64,000 nucleotides of DNA from Rhodocyclaceae bacterium. GTDB taxonomy: Bacteria > Pseudomonadota > Gammaproteobacteria > Burkholderiales > Rhodocyclaceae. The notes below the pieces were generated by a model. It saw only the letters and a list, made by a program, of their open reading frames with translations, searched no databases and had not been told where the DNA came from. Position numbers and translations under genes: made by a program. This document shows, piece after piece, positions 8,270 through 17,021 of this stretch (position 1 is the stretch's first letter; the number at the start of each line of letters is the position of its first letter). Where the stretch lies: contig JADKDD010000001.1 in the NCBI GenBank assembly GCA_016718525.1, positions 496,001-560,000 of the forward strand, given 5' to 3'.

Positions 8270-9408
8270 CCCGTGAGGCCGCCACCGGGGGTCATGCACT
8301 GGCCCGTCTCTCGGCCGATCCCGCCGATCTGGTCGGCGATGTGCGTGCTCTCGTTGGCGCCGCGACCCCGATCGACGAAGCCCTCCTCGATGCGGCGCTG
8401 CGGGGCTGGTCGGCCAATACCCGCCGCGCGTTCCGCTCGGACCTGACTTTGTGGGGGCAGTGGTGCCGCAAGCGGCGCGTGGCGGCGGCCGCGGCGACGC
8501 CTGCATTGGTCGCCGCCTGGGTGCGGACGCTGGCCGGCACCGATCCGTCGGACGAGACACCGCGCGCTATGGCGACGATCGAGCGCTATCTTGTCCATGT
8601 CGGGTGGGCCTATCGCATGGCGGGGCTTGCCGACCCGACCGCTGCGCCGCTGGTCAAGCTCGAGAAGAAGGCGGCGCGCAAAAGCCTCGGCGTGCGCCAG
8701 CGCCAGGCGCGCGCGATCAGGTTCAAGGGCGACATCGCCGATTTTGATAGCCCGGCCTCGGGCGTGTGTCTCGCGCATCTGCTCAAGGCCTGTCGCCGCG
8801 ATGAGCTTGGCCTGCGCGACGCGGCGCTGCTGCGGGTTGCCTATGACGCCGGCTGCCGGCGGTCGGAACTGGTGGCGATTCTTGTGCAGCATATCGAGAA
8901 GGATGCGCAAGGCGCGGGGACGCTGTTCCTACCGTCGTCCAAGACCGATCAGGCAGGGGAGGGGGCCTGGGCCTATCTGTCGCCGATGACGATGGCGGCG
9001 ATCGCGCGCTGGCGTGACAAGGCCGATATCCGGAAAGGCCCCCTGTTCCGGCGGGTCGAGACCCATTTTGACGGGTCGGTCGCCGCGATCGGACGCGCCC
9101 GACTCCATCCCAACAGCATCACGCTGATCTACAAGCGGCTCATTCGCGCCGCCCACGCGCAGAAGCTGCTGGGTGAGATGAGCGACATCGAACTCGAGCG
9201 GTGGGTGCAGGCGGTGTCGTCGCACTCGATCCGGGTCGGGGTGGCGCAGGACAATTTTGCCGCGGGGGAGGGGCTGCCAGCGATCATGCAGGCTTATCGC
9301 TGGCGCGATCCGCGTACCGTCATGCGCTACGGCGCGAAGCTCGCGACCAAGAGCGGGGCGAGTGCGCGGATGGCGGCGCGCATGGAGATTTCATCCCCAG
9401 AGGTGTGA
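8266..9408 (+). CDS. tyrosine recombinase / phage-type integrase
   Basis: 380 aa. An N-terminal SAM-like DNA-binding domain (residues ~40–135, with NTRRAFRSDLTLWGQWC) precedes a C-terminal catalytic domain. Catalytic residues seen are Arg in GCRRSEL (~198), His and Arg in SSHSIRVG (320, 323) and the nucleophile Tyr in DPRTVMRYG (355). It would perform site-specific strand exchange. It overlaps the upstream GNAT gene by 4 bp, an unusual pairing for an integrase. No obvious att duplication is visible around it, and a tRNA gene is 14 kb away. It is intact and could be active. Confidence 0.9.
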   Translation: MTREAATGGHALARLSADPADLVGDVRALVGAATPIDEALLDAALRGWSANTRRAFRSDLTLWGQWCRKRRVAAAAATPALVAAWVRTLAGTDPSDETPRAMATIERYLVHVGWAYRMAGLADPTAAPLVKLEKKAARKSLGVRQRQARAIRFKGDIADFDSPASGVCLAHLLKACRRDELGLRDAALLRVAYDAGCRRSELVAILVQHIEKDAQGAGTLFLPSSKTDQAGEGAWAYLSPMTMAAIARWRDKADIRKGPLFRRVETHFDGSVAAIGRARLHPNSITLIYKRLIRAAHAQKLLGEMSDIELERWVQAVSSHSIRVGVAQDNFAAGEGLPAIMQAYRWRDPRTVMRYGAKLATKSGASARMAARMEISSPEV

Positions 9409-9685
9409 ATCGGCACCCAAAGCGGGATCCCGGCCGATTTGAGCTATCACACTGAAATTGGGTCTGACCGACAGCTGGCACGGTACTGGGATCGGCGTCC
9501 AGCGGGACCCTCAGGTGAGCAAAAAAAGGACACATTCCCAGAAATCTGTTTGAAGGGGTCCTAGGGATTTTGCCTCCAAATATTGCAAAAACCGCCGGAG
9601 GCCCCGCCATCCGTGGGCTGCAGGGGGCTATTAGTTTCTAATGCGCTGAGAAATTCGGTATCTTCTTCGACCTTTAGGTCAAAGA
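9409..9685. other. mobile-element debris without a gene
   Basis: No coding sequence. The opening (AATCGGCACCCAAAGCGGGA) resembles end sequences common near IS21-type elements, and GGGGTC at about 9556 recalls a Tn3-type terminal start. Both are weak recognitions from memory. It leads into the Tn3-family transposase stub. Confidence 0.3.
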
Positions 9686-9814
9686 ATGAGCAGAAACAAG
9701 CGGCTATCAATCCTCACTGCTGCCGAGGTCGAGGATCTATATGGCGTCCCATCCTTCAATGAGTCATACCAGCGATTCTACTTTATGGTAAGATTGTTCA
9801 CGTCGGGGGCTTAG
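9686..9814 (+). pseudogene. Tn3-family transposase N-terminal stub
   Basis: The first ~34 codons, beginning MSRNKRLSILTAAEVEDLYG, match the start of Tn3-family TnpA proteins (DUF4158 region, with the S-x-L-T/S-x-x-E pattern). The similarity ends around YQRFYF and a stop follows at 9812. Everything after the stub, more than 950 codons in a normal TnpA, is missing. It marks a deleted transposon upstream of the glycyl-radical operon. Confidence 0.6.
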
Positions 9815-9894
9815 TTTTTGTTGGTGTGAGAGCTTACATTTTCTAAGATCCTCGACTCCTTTTCCAGCCGGTCAGATTTTTTCTACACCCTTAA

Positions 9895-10932
9895 ATGCGA
9901 AGAGCCTGTATGAGACCTGATGCAAGCCTGATTGATGCGATAGCAGTTACCGAGCCAAGGAAGGCATCGCTGTACTTCGACATCAAGAGAAACACCCTGG
10001 ACGACGGGCCGGGCATTCGCAGTGTGGTGTTCTTCAAGGGCTGCCCGCTGTCTTGTACCTGGTGCCAGAATCCGGAAAGCATCAACACCGGTTACGAACT
10101 CTCCTATGATGCAGAGAAGTGCATCAGCTGTCACGACTGTGCTGACGCCTGCCCCGAGCAGGCGATCGACCTGAGTTCGCCCGACAAGATCATCCGCGAC
10201 AAATGCACCCAGTGCTTCAAGTGCGTTGATGTCTGCCCGTCAGGTGCACTGGAGCGCTGTGGCAATGACATCGACATGGATCAGCTGGTGGAGAAGGTGC
10301 TTGAGGACGAGGCCTTCTTCGAGGCCTCCGGCGGCGGTGTCACTGTCTCCGGCGGCGAGGCACTGATGCAGATGGATTCGGTCGGCGAACTGTTTTCGCG
10401 GCTGAAGCAGCGGAATGTCCACACGCTGATCCAGACAGCGGGCCTATTCAATTACAAGGTATTTGAAAATCTGGTATTGCCCTACACCGACACCATCTAC
10501 TTTGATCTCAAGTTGATGGACAGCGATGCGCACAAGCAGTACTGCGGCGTTCCCAACCATTCTATTCATGAGAACTTCAGGAAGGTCCAGGCCCTGGCAC
10601 GGGATTCGGTGATCGAGGTTCTGCCGCGGGTCCCGTTGGTGCCCTTTATCACCGACACAGATGAAAACCTCAGTGCCATTGCTGACTTTATGCTCGAGAA
10701 CGGCGTAAAGAACATGCAGATCTTGCCGTATAACCCGATTTGGCTCGACAAGCTGCCACGCTTCGGCAGTGTCCAGCGTCTGGACTTCGGTGAAGGGACA
10801 GGCAAGTTCATGCCGGACGCGGAGCTTGACCGCTGTACGGAGATTTTGAGTCCAGAGGTATTCACGTCCATTGTCACAGGTGATGTATCAGCTCAGACAG
10901 CCGGCGCCTTCCTGATTTCGCTTTACCTATAA
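9895..10932 (+). CDS. glycyl-radical enzyme activating enzyme (radical SAM)
   Basis: It installs the glycyl radical on its partner enzyme by reductive cleavage of S-adenosylmethionine. The radical-SAM motif CPLSCTWC is at residues 50–57 (CxxxCxxC). Two ferredoxin-type 4Fe-4S clusters follow (Cys 76/79/82/86 and 104/107/110/114), as in activases of dehydratase-type glycyl-radical enzymes. The SAM-binding VSGGEALMQ motif is at ~151–159. Length (345 aa) is a little above usual, so an internal ATG at 9910 could be the start. It precedes an aldehyde dehydrogenase stub and a decayed glycyl-radical enzyme, so it is probably an orphan now. Codon use differs from both the host and the IS flanks. Confidence 0.9.
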   Translation: MRRACMRPDASLIDAIAVTEPRKASLYFDIKRNTLDDGPGIRSVVFFKGCPLSCTWCQNPESINTGYELSYDAEKCISCHDCADACPEQAIDLSSPDKIIRDKCTQCFKCVDVCPSGALERCGNDIDMDQLVEKVLEDEAFFEASGGGVTVSGGEALMQMDSVGELFSRLKQRNVHTLIQTAGLFNYKVFENLVLPYTDTIYFDLKLMDSDAHKQYCGVPNHSIHENFRKVQALARDSVIEVLPRVPLVPFITDTDENLSAIADFMLENGVKNMQILPYNPIWLDKLPRFGSVQRLDFGEGTGKFMPDAELDRCTEILSPEVFTSIVTGDVSAQTAGAFLISLYL

Positions 10933-10969
10933 CCCATAATCAATCTGTCCATCACATGAGGAAAATAAA

Positions 10970-11188
10970 ATGACGTATGCACAACCCGGCCAGGAAGGAT
11001 CTGTAGTTTCCTTCAAATCGCGCTATGACAATTTCATCGGCGGCGAGTGGGTAGCGCCCGCTGACGGCCGCTACTTCGAAAATGTGACTCCGGTAACCGG
11101 CCAGGTGTACTGTGAGGTGGCCCGTTCCTCGGCGGCGGATATTGAGAAGGCCACATTTGGGCCACATAACAGCCTGCAGCATGGCTAA
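10970..11188 (+). pseudogene. aldehyde dehydrogenase, N-terminal stub
   Basis: A good start (GAGGAAAATAAA, ATG) opens a product whose first ~62 residues (SFKSRYDNFIGGEWVAP, then YFENVTPVTGQVYCEVARSS) are the N-terminus of an NAD-dependent acetaldehyde-type dehydrogenase of about 506 aa. The similarity stops after SSAADIEKA; a short unrelated tail ends at TAA 11188. More than 85% of the gene is gone by internal deletion. In the intact operon it would oxidise the aldehyde made by the diol-dehydratase-like enzyme. Confidence 0.75.
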
Positions 11189-11224
11189 GGCCTGGACAAT
11201 GAAACAATGTGTGAGGACATCAGA

Positions 11225-13631
11225 ATGAATGCCCCTATCAATAAAGATCTTATTGCCGCGAACTCTGACCGCTGTGCCCAGCCGCCGAGTGAACGAGTTG
11301 AAGCCCCAAAAAGGCAGTCCAGAGCGAAACCAATGGCGCCTGTATTGAGCGCGCCTTGCTCTGGACGGAGTACGACAAGGACAAGCGCAATAGGGGCAAG
11401 ACCCCTGCTGTTCGTATCGCAGAGGCCACCCGCCATGTACTGAATCACAAAAGTGTCAAAATTTACCCCCGTGAACTGATTGTCGGAAATTTCACCTCCA
11501 AGCGCGTGGCAGGGTTCTGCTACCCCGAGCTCGCCGGTATTCAGGTAATGGTCGAGGCGTTCGGTTTACCCAAGCGCAGAGTTAATCCGCTCGAGATCAG
11601 CCTCTGGGATCGGTTCAAACTGGCCTCCAAGGTACCTTATTGGCTCAATAAGAACGCAGCTTACCGCGCATTTGACAACATGAAAGATCGCTTCCGCTTC
11701 GCTGCAGAGCAGGGTGAAGCGCTCCAATACCAGGTCTATGAAGCTGGTGGCATTGCTCACCTCGCTCCCGACTACGAAAAGCTGATCAAGGTTGGTGCGC
11801 AAGGTATTATCGATGAAGTGGCATCCATGGAAGCTCAAACCAGCGATCCTGAAAAGCTGGATTTCTACCGGTCAGTCAAGATCGCCATGAGTGGACTGGC
11901 GGAATTCGGCGACCGCTATGCGGCAGAGGCCAAGGCAATGGCGGTGCAGGAGAGCGATCCGGTACGAAAGCAAGAGCTTCTGGACATTGCAGCGGTGTGC
12001 TCTCGTGTACCACGGCAGGGAGCAACGAACTTCCACGAGGCAGTGCAGTCCATGACACTTGCCCATATTGCCATCTTTCAGGAAACGTTTGGCGAAACGA
12101 CCTGCCCGGGCCGTATTGACCAGTTCCTGAGACCCTATTATGAAAAGGACCTTGCAGAAGCGCGTATCGATCGTGCGCAGGCCAAGGAAATCCTGGGGGC
12201 GTTCTGTGTCAAGTTGTGCGAAACCATCCCTATGCATTCAGACGTCGCTACCAGCACGCTCGGTGGGCTGACCAGCTGGGAGGTAGTTACCATCGGTGGC
12301 CAGGACTCCGAGGGCAACGATGCGACCAATGAGCTGAGCTACGTTCTGCTAGAGCTCGCCGATGAGTTGCGCATGCGTCAGCCCAACTTCCATGTGCGTA
12401 TTCACGAGAACACACCCAAGGCATTCTACGACGAGGTGATTCGCATCAACTTTGGTGCTGGGTCCGCTCCGCGATGTACAATGACGAGACCATCATCGAG
12501 TCTATGATGAACGTGGGATATTCACTGGAGGACGCTCGAAACTATGTGGCCATTGGCTGTGTTGAGCCCACGGCGCCGGGCAAGTCACTGGCTTCTACCG
12601 ACGCCGGGATGTACAACATGCCTCTGGCGGTGGAAATGGCCCTTAACGAAGGCAAACAGTTCCACAGCTCGAAGCAAATAGGAGCGAAGACTCCTCCGGT
12701 TAGTGAAATGCGCTCGATGGACGACTTTGTTGCCGCCTACGATACCCAGGTGAAGCATCAGCTGGGCAAGCTACGCCGTGACCTGGAAGCGATCGAACGT
12801 TTCCACGCCGAGCATCATCCCACCCCACTGACTAGCAGCATGGTCGAGGGCTGTGTGGAGCAGGGTGTTTGTTCGACCAGTGGAGGCGCGATATACAATT
12901 TCTCCGGTATCCAGGGCTGTGGTATGGCGGTCGTGGCCGATTCCCTGGGGGCCATTGAGAGTGCTGTGTTCGAGGACAAGTGGCTCACCCTTGAGGAGCT
13001 GGTCGCTCACCTGAAAGACAATCTCTCGGATGAGGTTGTGCGGACCAGGCTGAAAGGCATCGATAAATTTGGCAACGATATTCCCAAGGCGGATGCCTGG
13101 ATGAAGTGGGTCGGGGATCACTACTCCGATTCCATTCACGCCCTGGGCAAGAATACCCGCGGTGGCCAGTACCTGGCGGGCGTGTATTCCAACACCTCAC
13201 ACACCCACTTTGGTGGCCTGGTTGGTGCCTTGCCTAATGGCCGTCGGGCGGGTGAAACGTATGCCTCAGGCTTTGCGCCGGAGAACGGCGCGGACAAGCG
13301 AGGTACCACTGCGTTGTTGAATTCCATGAACCGCATCGACTACAAGAAGTTCGCCAATGGTATTAATTTCAATATCAAGCTGGATGCCTCCAGTTACGAC
13401 TGTGAAGAGGGACGAGATGCGCTAGCCAGCTTGTATAAGGTGTACTTCAAGCGGCACGGTATGCAGGTGCAGGCCAATATGCTGGATCCGAAGATTCTGA
13501 TTGAGGCGCGGGACAACCCGGAGCTGCACCCTAACCTGCTGATCCGGGTATCGGGCTACTCGGCGTACTTCAACGATCTGTCGCCGGAAATGCAGGATGA
13601 AGTTATCGGGCGCAGCTCAAACAAAGGTTAA
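11225..13631 (+). pseudogene. glycyl-radical enzyme (GCVE-type dehydratase/lyase), frameshifted
   Basis: About 800 codons, the normal length for a pyruvate-formate-lyase-like enzyme. It needs two frame changes, near 11340 and near 12474, each equal to loss of one base. The active-site motif AIGCVEPTAPG is present at about 12560, and the glycyl-radical loop RVSGYSAYF lies near the C-terminus (~13550). GCVE is the signature of glycerol/diol dehydratases, choline and isethionate lyases, so the reaction is a radical C–O, C–N or C–S cleavage. The neighbouring aldehyde dehydrogenase stub favours a diol dehydratase. All catalytic residues are intact, so decay is recent or the indels are sequence errors. 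Confidence 0.85.
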
Positions 13632-13655
13632 CTCTTGCTGCTAAAGAGGCCTTTA

Positions 13656-13680
13656 GCGGCGCCTTCGGGCGCCGCTTTTT
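13656..13680 (+). terminator. strong rho-independent terminator after the glycyl-radical enzyme
   Basis: GCGGCGCC, a TTCG tetraloop, GGCGCCGC and five T. It lies 24 bp after the stop, closing the operon. Confidence 0.9.
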
Positions 13681-13867
13681 GCGTAGTAAACAAGTGTTCG
13701 TGATGTTGATTCTGACTTTACTTTCGACGACTGGAAGCGCAGTATTTCTCAATAAAGTTGTTAGATGCGTGAGCGACAATTAGCGTGAGTACATTAGTAT
13801 TTTCTACATAAACCCCATGGCCAACTTACACGTGGCATAATTGGTTTTGATAGCGGCCTGAATAAAA

Positions 13868-14085
13868 ATGAAAAAGTTAATAGGTGGCCAGGACTCCCTA
13901 TTTCCCTGGGTGCTACATCCAGTTCATCTTTATGAGTATGGGCTTGAACTTGGGCTATCTGCAGAAGAACTGCTACACGGCGCCGGTCTCAGTTCACAAG
14001 ATATCGATGATGTCGATCTGCACATTACATGGCAACAGTATCGACTAATCGCCGATGTCGTAGCAGGGATCGCAAGCGATTGGGG
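13868..14085 (+). pseudogene. AraC-type regulator, N-terminal stub cut by IS copy 2
   Basis: The product starts MKKLIGGQDSLFPWVLHPVH and contains the pattern LSAEELLHGAGLSSQDIDD, then HITWQQYRLIADVV. This is the start of the arabinose-binding-like domain of AraC-family regulators. Host-side sequence stops at 14085, where the IS91 end begins, and the frame runs into the IS. The effector domain is incomplete and the DNA-binding domain is absent. It probably regulated the adjacent glycyl-radical operon. Confidence 0.65.
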
Positions 14086-14211
14086 AAGGATAGGAAATCC
14101 AATGGGCTTTCGGGGAGTATGGCTGACGCCGGGTGCAGCCGTCAATCGCCGATTGCGGTCCGGCATGTGTCGCGATTGACGGAAAGGCGCCCCAAATGGG
14201 ACCGCAAGCAC

Positions 14212-14263
14212 TGCCTGATGCATGGAGAGTGGCCGCCGGCGGCCACTCTCCATGCATCAGGCA
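14212..14263. repeat. perfect 52-bp palindrome near the IS91 left end
   Basis: The left arm TGCCTGATGCATGGAGAGTG then GCCGCC is exactly reverse-complemented by the right arm, with no loop. It lies between the transposase stop (14282) and the IS end, the position of the origin hairpin of IS91-like elements. Copy 1 lacks one base in the right arm; copy 3 has a changed left arm (TGATGACTGG). Confidence 0.9.
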
Positions 14264-14281
14264 CGAGCTGTCCCCCCGCAC

Positions 14282-15742
14282 CTACCAGGCGATGCGCTGA
14301 TCGAACTCGATCTCCGGTGCGGGCTGGGCTGACGAATCCCACTGAAGATCGTTGCCAGCCTGTTCCGCCGCTGCTGCCGCCTCCCACAGCGGTGGCCCGC
14401 GCGCCGGGGCGATGCGCGGTGGCTGGGTGGATTCGCCGATGTGGTCGAGGACCTTGCCCACGGCAGTGAGATCATTGACGAAGGCGATGATGCGCATGGA
14501 TGCGTGGCAGATCGGGCATTGCAGCGGAAATGCCTCATAGATGCGCGCCAGCAGCATGGCCCAGAGATAGCGCGACACGGCACGATGGTGGGGCTCTTCG
14601 CGGGTTGCCGCAGAAGTCGGCGCTGGCGGAACGGCGGCAGGGGCGAGCGCCGTCACCACAGCGCGTAGCGATGCATTGGGCGCGAGCACGCCGTAATAGC
14701 GATGACGATGGACCCTTGGTGGCGGCACCAGCGCGGCGATCTTCGTGATCAGTTCGAGTGGCGTCAGCACCAGCGCCGCCGGGCGTGTGCGGGGCGCTGT
14801 TCCACGAACCGGCTTGGGATTGCGGTAGACCAGATGCTCGGCATCGCGTTGGTGCAGATGCTCCAGCGCGAAAGGCGGACGAGCACAGTAGCGCAGCAGA
14901 CGTTCGAGCCCCGTCCGATCGGCACCCTCGATGCGCACCGAGCCATCCACCGAAAAGCCACCGTCGTGCGCCCAGGCGCGCATCTCGGCGGCGTCATCCT
15001 TGTCGATCAGGCCGCGCCTGACGAATGTGGAGAGGACACGGGTTCGCACGCGAGCCTGCACGTCGGCGAACGCCGCCGCGTCGAGTTCGAGGGCGGCATG
15101 AAAGCGGACGCTCGACGCCTCGTCCGGGGCATTGTTTGTATCGGGAGCCGACTCGAAGACGCCATCGATGACGCAGCAATGGAAATGGACGTGCTCGTTC
15201 AGGCTGGAGCCGAACCGGTGGATAAAGGCGACCGCACCGATCCGGGCATCGGCGGGGCTGCTGGGGCTATGTTCGTGCAGGCAGCGTTCCACCACGGACA
15301 GGAAAATGCGCAGCACCGCGCCTTGCAGGGCCGCGTCCGCTTGCAGGAAGTAGCGCAGCCGTTTGGGCACCGCCAGCACCCATTGCCGCACCGGTAGTGG
15401 CGGAAAGACATGATCGACCAGATGCGCGGCAGTTTCGGCCATGCGCCGCGTATTGCACGAGGGACACACGCCACGACATTTGCAGGAGTAGGCGATCAGA
15501 AAATCGTGCTGGCACTCGTCGCAGTAGGCGCGGGCGAAGCCGTGGGCGAGGATGCCGCATTCGAGATAGCGGCGGAAGGTTCGCTCGACATGGGCCGGCG
15601 GTGCTTCACCGTCCTCGCCGCTGGCGAGCTCCAGCCAGGTTTCGAGGTGGGTCTGGACGATGCGATACCACAGCGTCCGCTCGGGACGGCGGCGCTGGTA
15701 GCGCTTGGGTGTGGGCGCGGCGCATTGAGCGGCGGCTGCCAT
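14282..15742 (-). CDS. IS91-family transposase, intact
   Basis: 486 aa. Residues 73–101 form a cysteine-rich finger (Cys 74, 77, 87, 89, 93, 96: YCDECQ, CKCRGVCPSC) typical of IS91 transposases. The HUH nuclease motif HVHFH is at 184–188. Tyrosine-containing segments follow (LLRYCARPPF and HRHRYYGVLAPN), where the catalytic tyrosine is expected. It nicks single-stranded origin DNA and drives rolling-circle transposition. The frame ends 19 bp from the palindrome. It is nearly identical to copy 1 and clearly similar to copy 3 with scattered substitutions. Confidence 0.93.
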   Translation of the reverse strand: MAAAAQCAAPTPKRYQRRRPERTLWYRIVQTHLETWLELASGEDGEAPPAHVERTFRRYLECGILAHGFARAYCDECQHDFLIAYSCKCRGVCPSCNTRRMAETAAHLVDHVFPPLPVRQWVLAVPKRLRYFLQADAALQGAVLRIFLSVVERCLHEHSPSSPADARIGAVAFIHRFGSSLNEHVHFHCCVIDGVFESAPDTNNAPDEASSVRFHAALELDAAAFADVQARVRTRVLSTFVRRGLIDKDDAAEMRAWAHDGGFSVDGSVRIEGADRTGLERLLRYCARPPFALEHLHQRDAEHLVYRNPKPVRGTAPRTRPAALVLTPLELITKIAALVPPPRVHRHRYYGVLAPNASLRAVVTALAPAAVPPAPTSAATREEPHHRAVSRYLWAMLLARIYEAFPLQCPICHASMRIIAFVNDLTAVGKVLDHIGESTQPPRIAPARGPPLWEAAAAAEQAGNDLQWDSSAQPAPEIEFDQRIAW

Positions 15743-15838
15743 CGAGGTGGTCCATCCTGGTCGGGTGACCGGGACAGGATACTGTATATATCATCAGCAC
15801 TCGGACGCAGGAGCACAGCCGCAGCGGTTGGTTCAGCA

Positions 15839-15993
15839 AGGACATCCGCTTCGGCGAGAACCTGCCCAAGACGCGTTCCGGAAAGATCATGCGGCGCCTG
15901 CTGCGCAGCCTGGCGAAGAACGAAGAGATCACCCAGGACGTATCCACGCTGGAGAATCCCGGAATTCTGGACCAGCTGAAGCAGAACGCCTGA
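15839..15993 (+). pseudogene. acetyl-CoA synthetase 3' fragment carried by IS copy 2
   Basis: It is the same 51-codon C-terminus as at 6097–6251 (PKTRSGKIMRR motif) joined to the same IS base. The DNA nevertheless differs at many third positions (for example CGT/TCC/GGA for CGC/TCC/GGC), so it came from a related but distinct donor allele. Confidence 0.8.
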
Positions 15994-16012
15994 CGCCTGT
16001 CAGCGTCCTGAA

Positions 16013-16042
16013 AAGCGCCCCTCGCAAGACGGGCGCTTTTTT
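16013..16042 (+). terminator. rho-independent terminator after the acsA fragment, copy 2
   Basis: GCGCCC stem, GGGCGC and eight T; same place and stem as at 6272–6301. Confidence 0.8.
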
Positions 16043-16128
16043 TTCGCCGAGCGACGCGCAATCGACCCCTTGCGCCCTGGCCTTCGGTACCATGCAAAAC
16101 AAGAAGAAAACCCGAGGGAGGTGATCAC

Positions 16129-16329
16129 ATGATTCGCTCGCGACTCGTTGCGCAACGCCTGGCGTTCCTGTTCCTGCTCGGCTGCTTCTTTTTCAACTAT
16201 CCCTTGCTGTCGGTGTTCAACCGTGGCGGCGATTTCTTCGGCCTGCCGCCCTTGTATGCATGGCTCATGGGATCCTGGCTGGCGCTGATCGTCCAGATGG
16301 CCTGGGTCGTCGAAAGAAAAGGCGACTGA
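16129..16329 (+). CDS. small membrane protein, 66 aa, IS-carried copy 2
   Basis: The coding sequence looks identical to 6387–6587, although the DNA just upstream of its ATG differs. Two predicted membrane helices and a charged C-terminus; ribosome site GGGAGGTGATC. It lies directly before the sensor-kinase fragment. Confidence 0.65.
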   Translation: MIRSRLVAQRLAFLFLLGCFFFNYPLLSVFNRGGDFFGLPPLYAWLMGSWLALIVQMAWVVERKGD

Positions 16330-16330
16330 G

Positions 16331-17010
16331 GTGTTGCAGGGCTGGGTCATCGTTCTCGCCTCGCTGGCCTACCTCGGCATTCTCTTCGCGATCGCCTGGT
16401 ATGCCGACCATCGCGCCGACAGCGGACGTTCGCTGATCTCCAATCCGGTGGTGTATGCGCTGTCGCTGGGCGTCTACTGCACGACCTGGACCTTTTACGG
16501 CAGCGTCGGCCGCGCGGCGGCGAGTGGCATCGGCTTCCTGCCGATCTATCTCGGTCCGACCCTGCTCTTCGCCCTCGCCGGGTTCATCCTGCACAAGATG
16601 ATCCGGGTGGCCAAGGCCAATCGCATCACCTCGATCGCCGACTTCGTCGCCTCGCGCTATGGCAAGAGCCAGTTGCTCGGCGGCCTGGTGACGGTGATCG
16701 CCGTGGTCGGCGTGATTCCCTATATCGCCCTGCAGCTCAAGGCGGTATCCAACAGTTTTGCGATTCTGGCTAGCTACCCGGAGATCATCATGCCGGCCAA
16801 GGCTGGCGCGGTGCCCCTGCTCCAGGACAGCGCGCTTTACGTGGCGATGATCCTGGCCGCCTTCACCATTCTCTTCGGCACGCGCCATCTCGACGCCACC
16901 GAGCGTCACGAAGGCATGGTGGCGGCGATTGCCGTCGAATCCGTGGTCAAGCTGGCGGCCTTCCTGGCCGTCGGCATCTTCGTCGTCTGGGGCATCCACG
17001 AGGGCATCGG
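16331..17010 (+). pseudogene. CbrA-like symporter/sensor kinase, 5' fragment, copy 2
   Basis: About 227 residues of the symporter-like membrane domain, extending further than copy 1 (adds MPAKAGAVPLLQDSALYVAM, then a helix and TRHLDATERHEGMVAAIAVE, a symporter-type loop). The sequence is replaced between about 17005 and 17021 by the 3' end of the next AraC gene. The kinase part is absent, so it cannot signal. In CbrA-type proteins this domain transports or senses amino acids. Confidence 0.75.
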
Positions 17011-17021
17011 GAGGAAAAGCG

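Larger units (their letters stand above)
14086..15838 (-). mobile_element. IS91-family insertion sequence, copy 2 (intact)
   Basis: 1753 bp with an intact transposase and a perfect 52-bp palindrome near the left end. A second inverted repeat, CCGTCAATCGC (14139–14149) with GCGATTGACGG (14172–14182), lies outside it. No terminal inverted repeats or target duplication are visible, as expected for rolling-circle IS91 elements. The right end is followed by foreign acsA/CbrA-like DNA, the left by an interrupted AraC gene. This is the copy most likely to be active. Confidence 0.92.

Noticed and set aside
11225..13631. Glycyl-radical enzyme as two or three separate genes
   Set aside because: The pieces join to one normal-length enzyme with no ribosome site or new start at the breaks; a pseudogene or sequence errors are simpler. 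No slippery heptamer with a following pseudoknot was seen to support programmed frameshifting.
14702..15979. Plus-strand open frames across the IS91 copies
   Set aside because: GC-rich antisense of the transposase gene, repeated in each copy; no sensible start or product.
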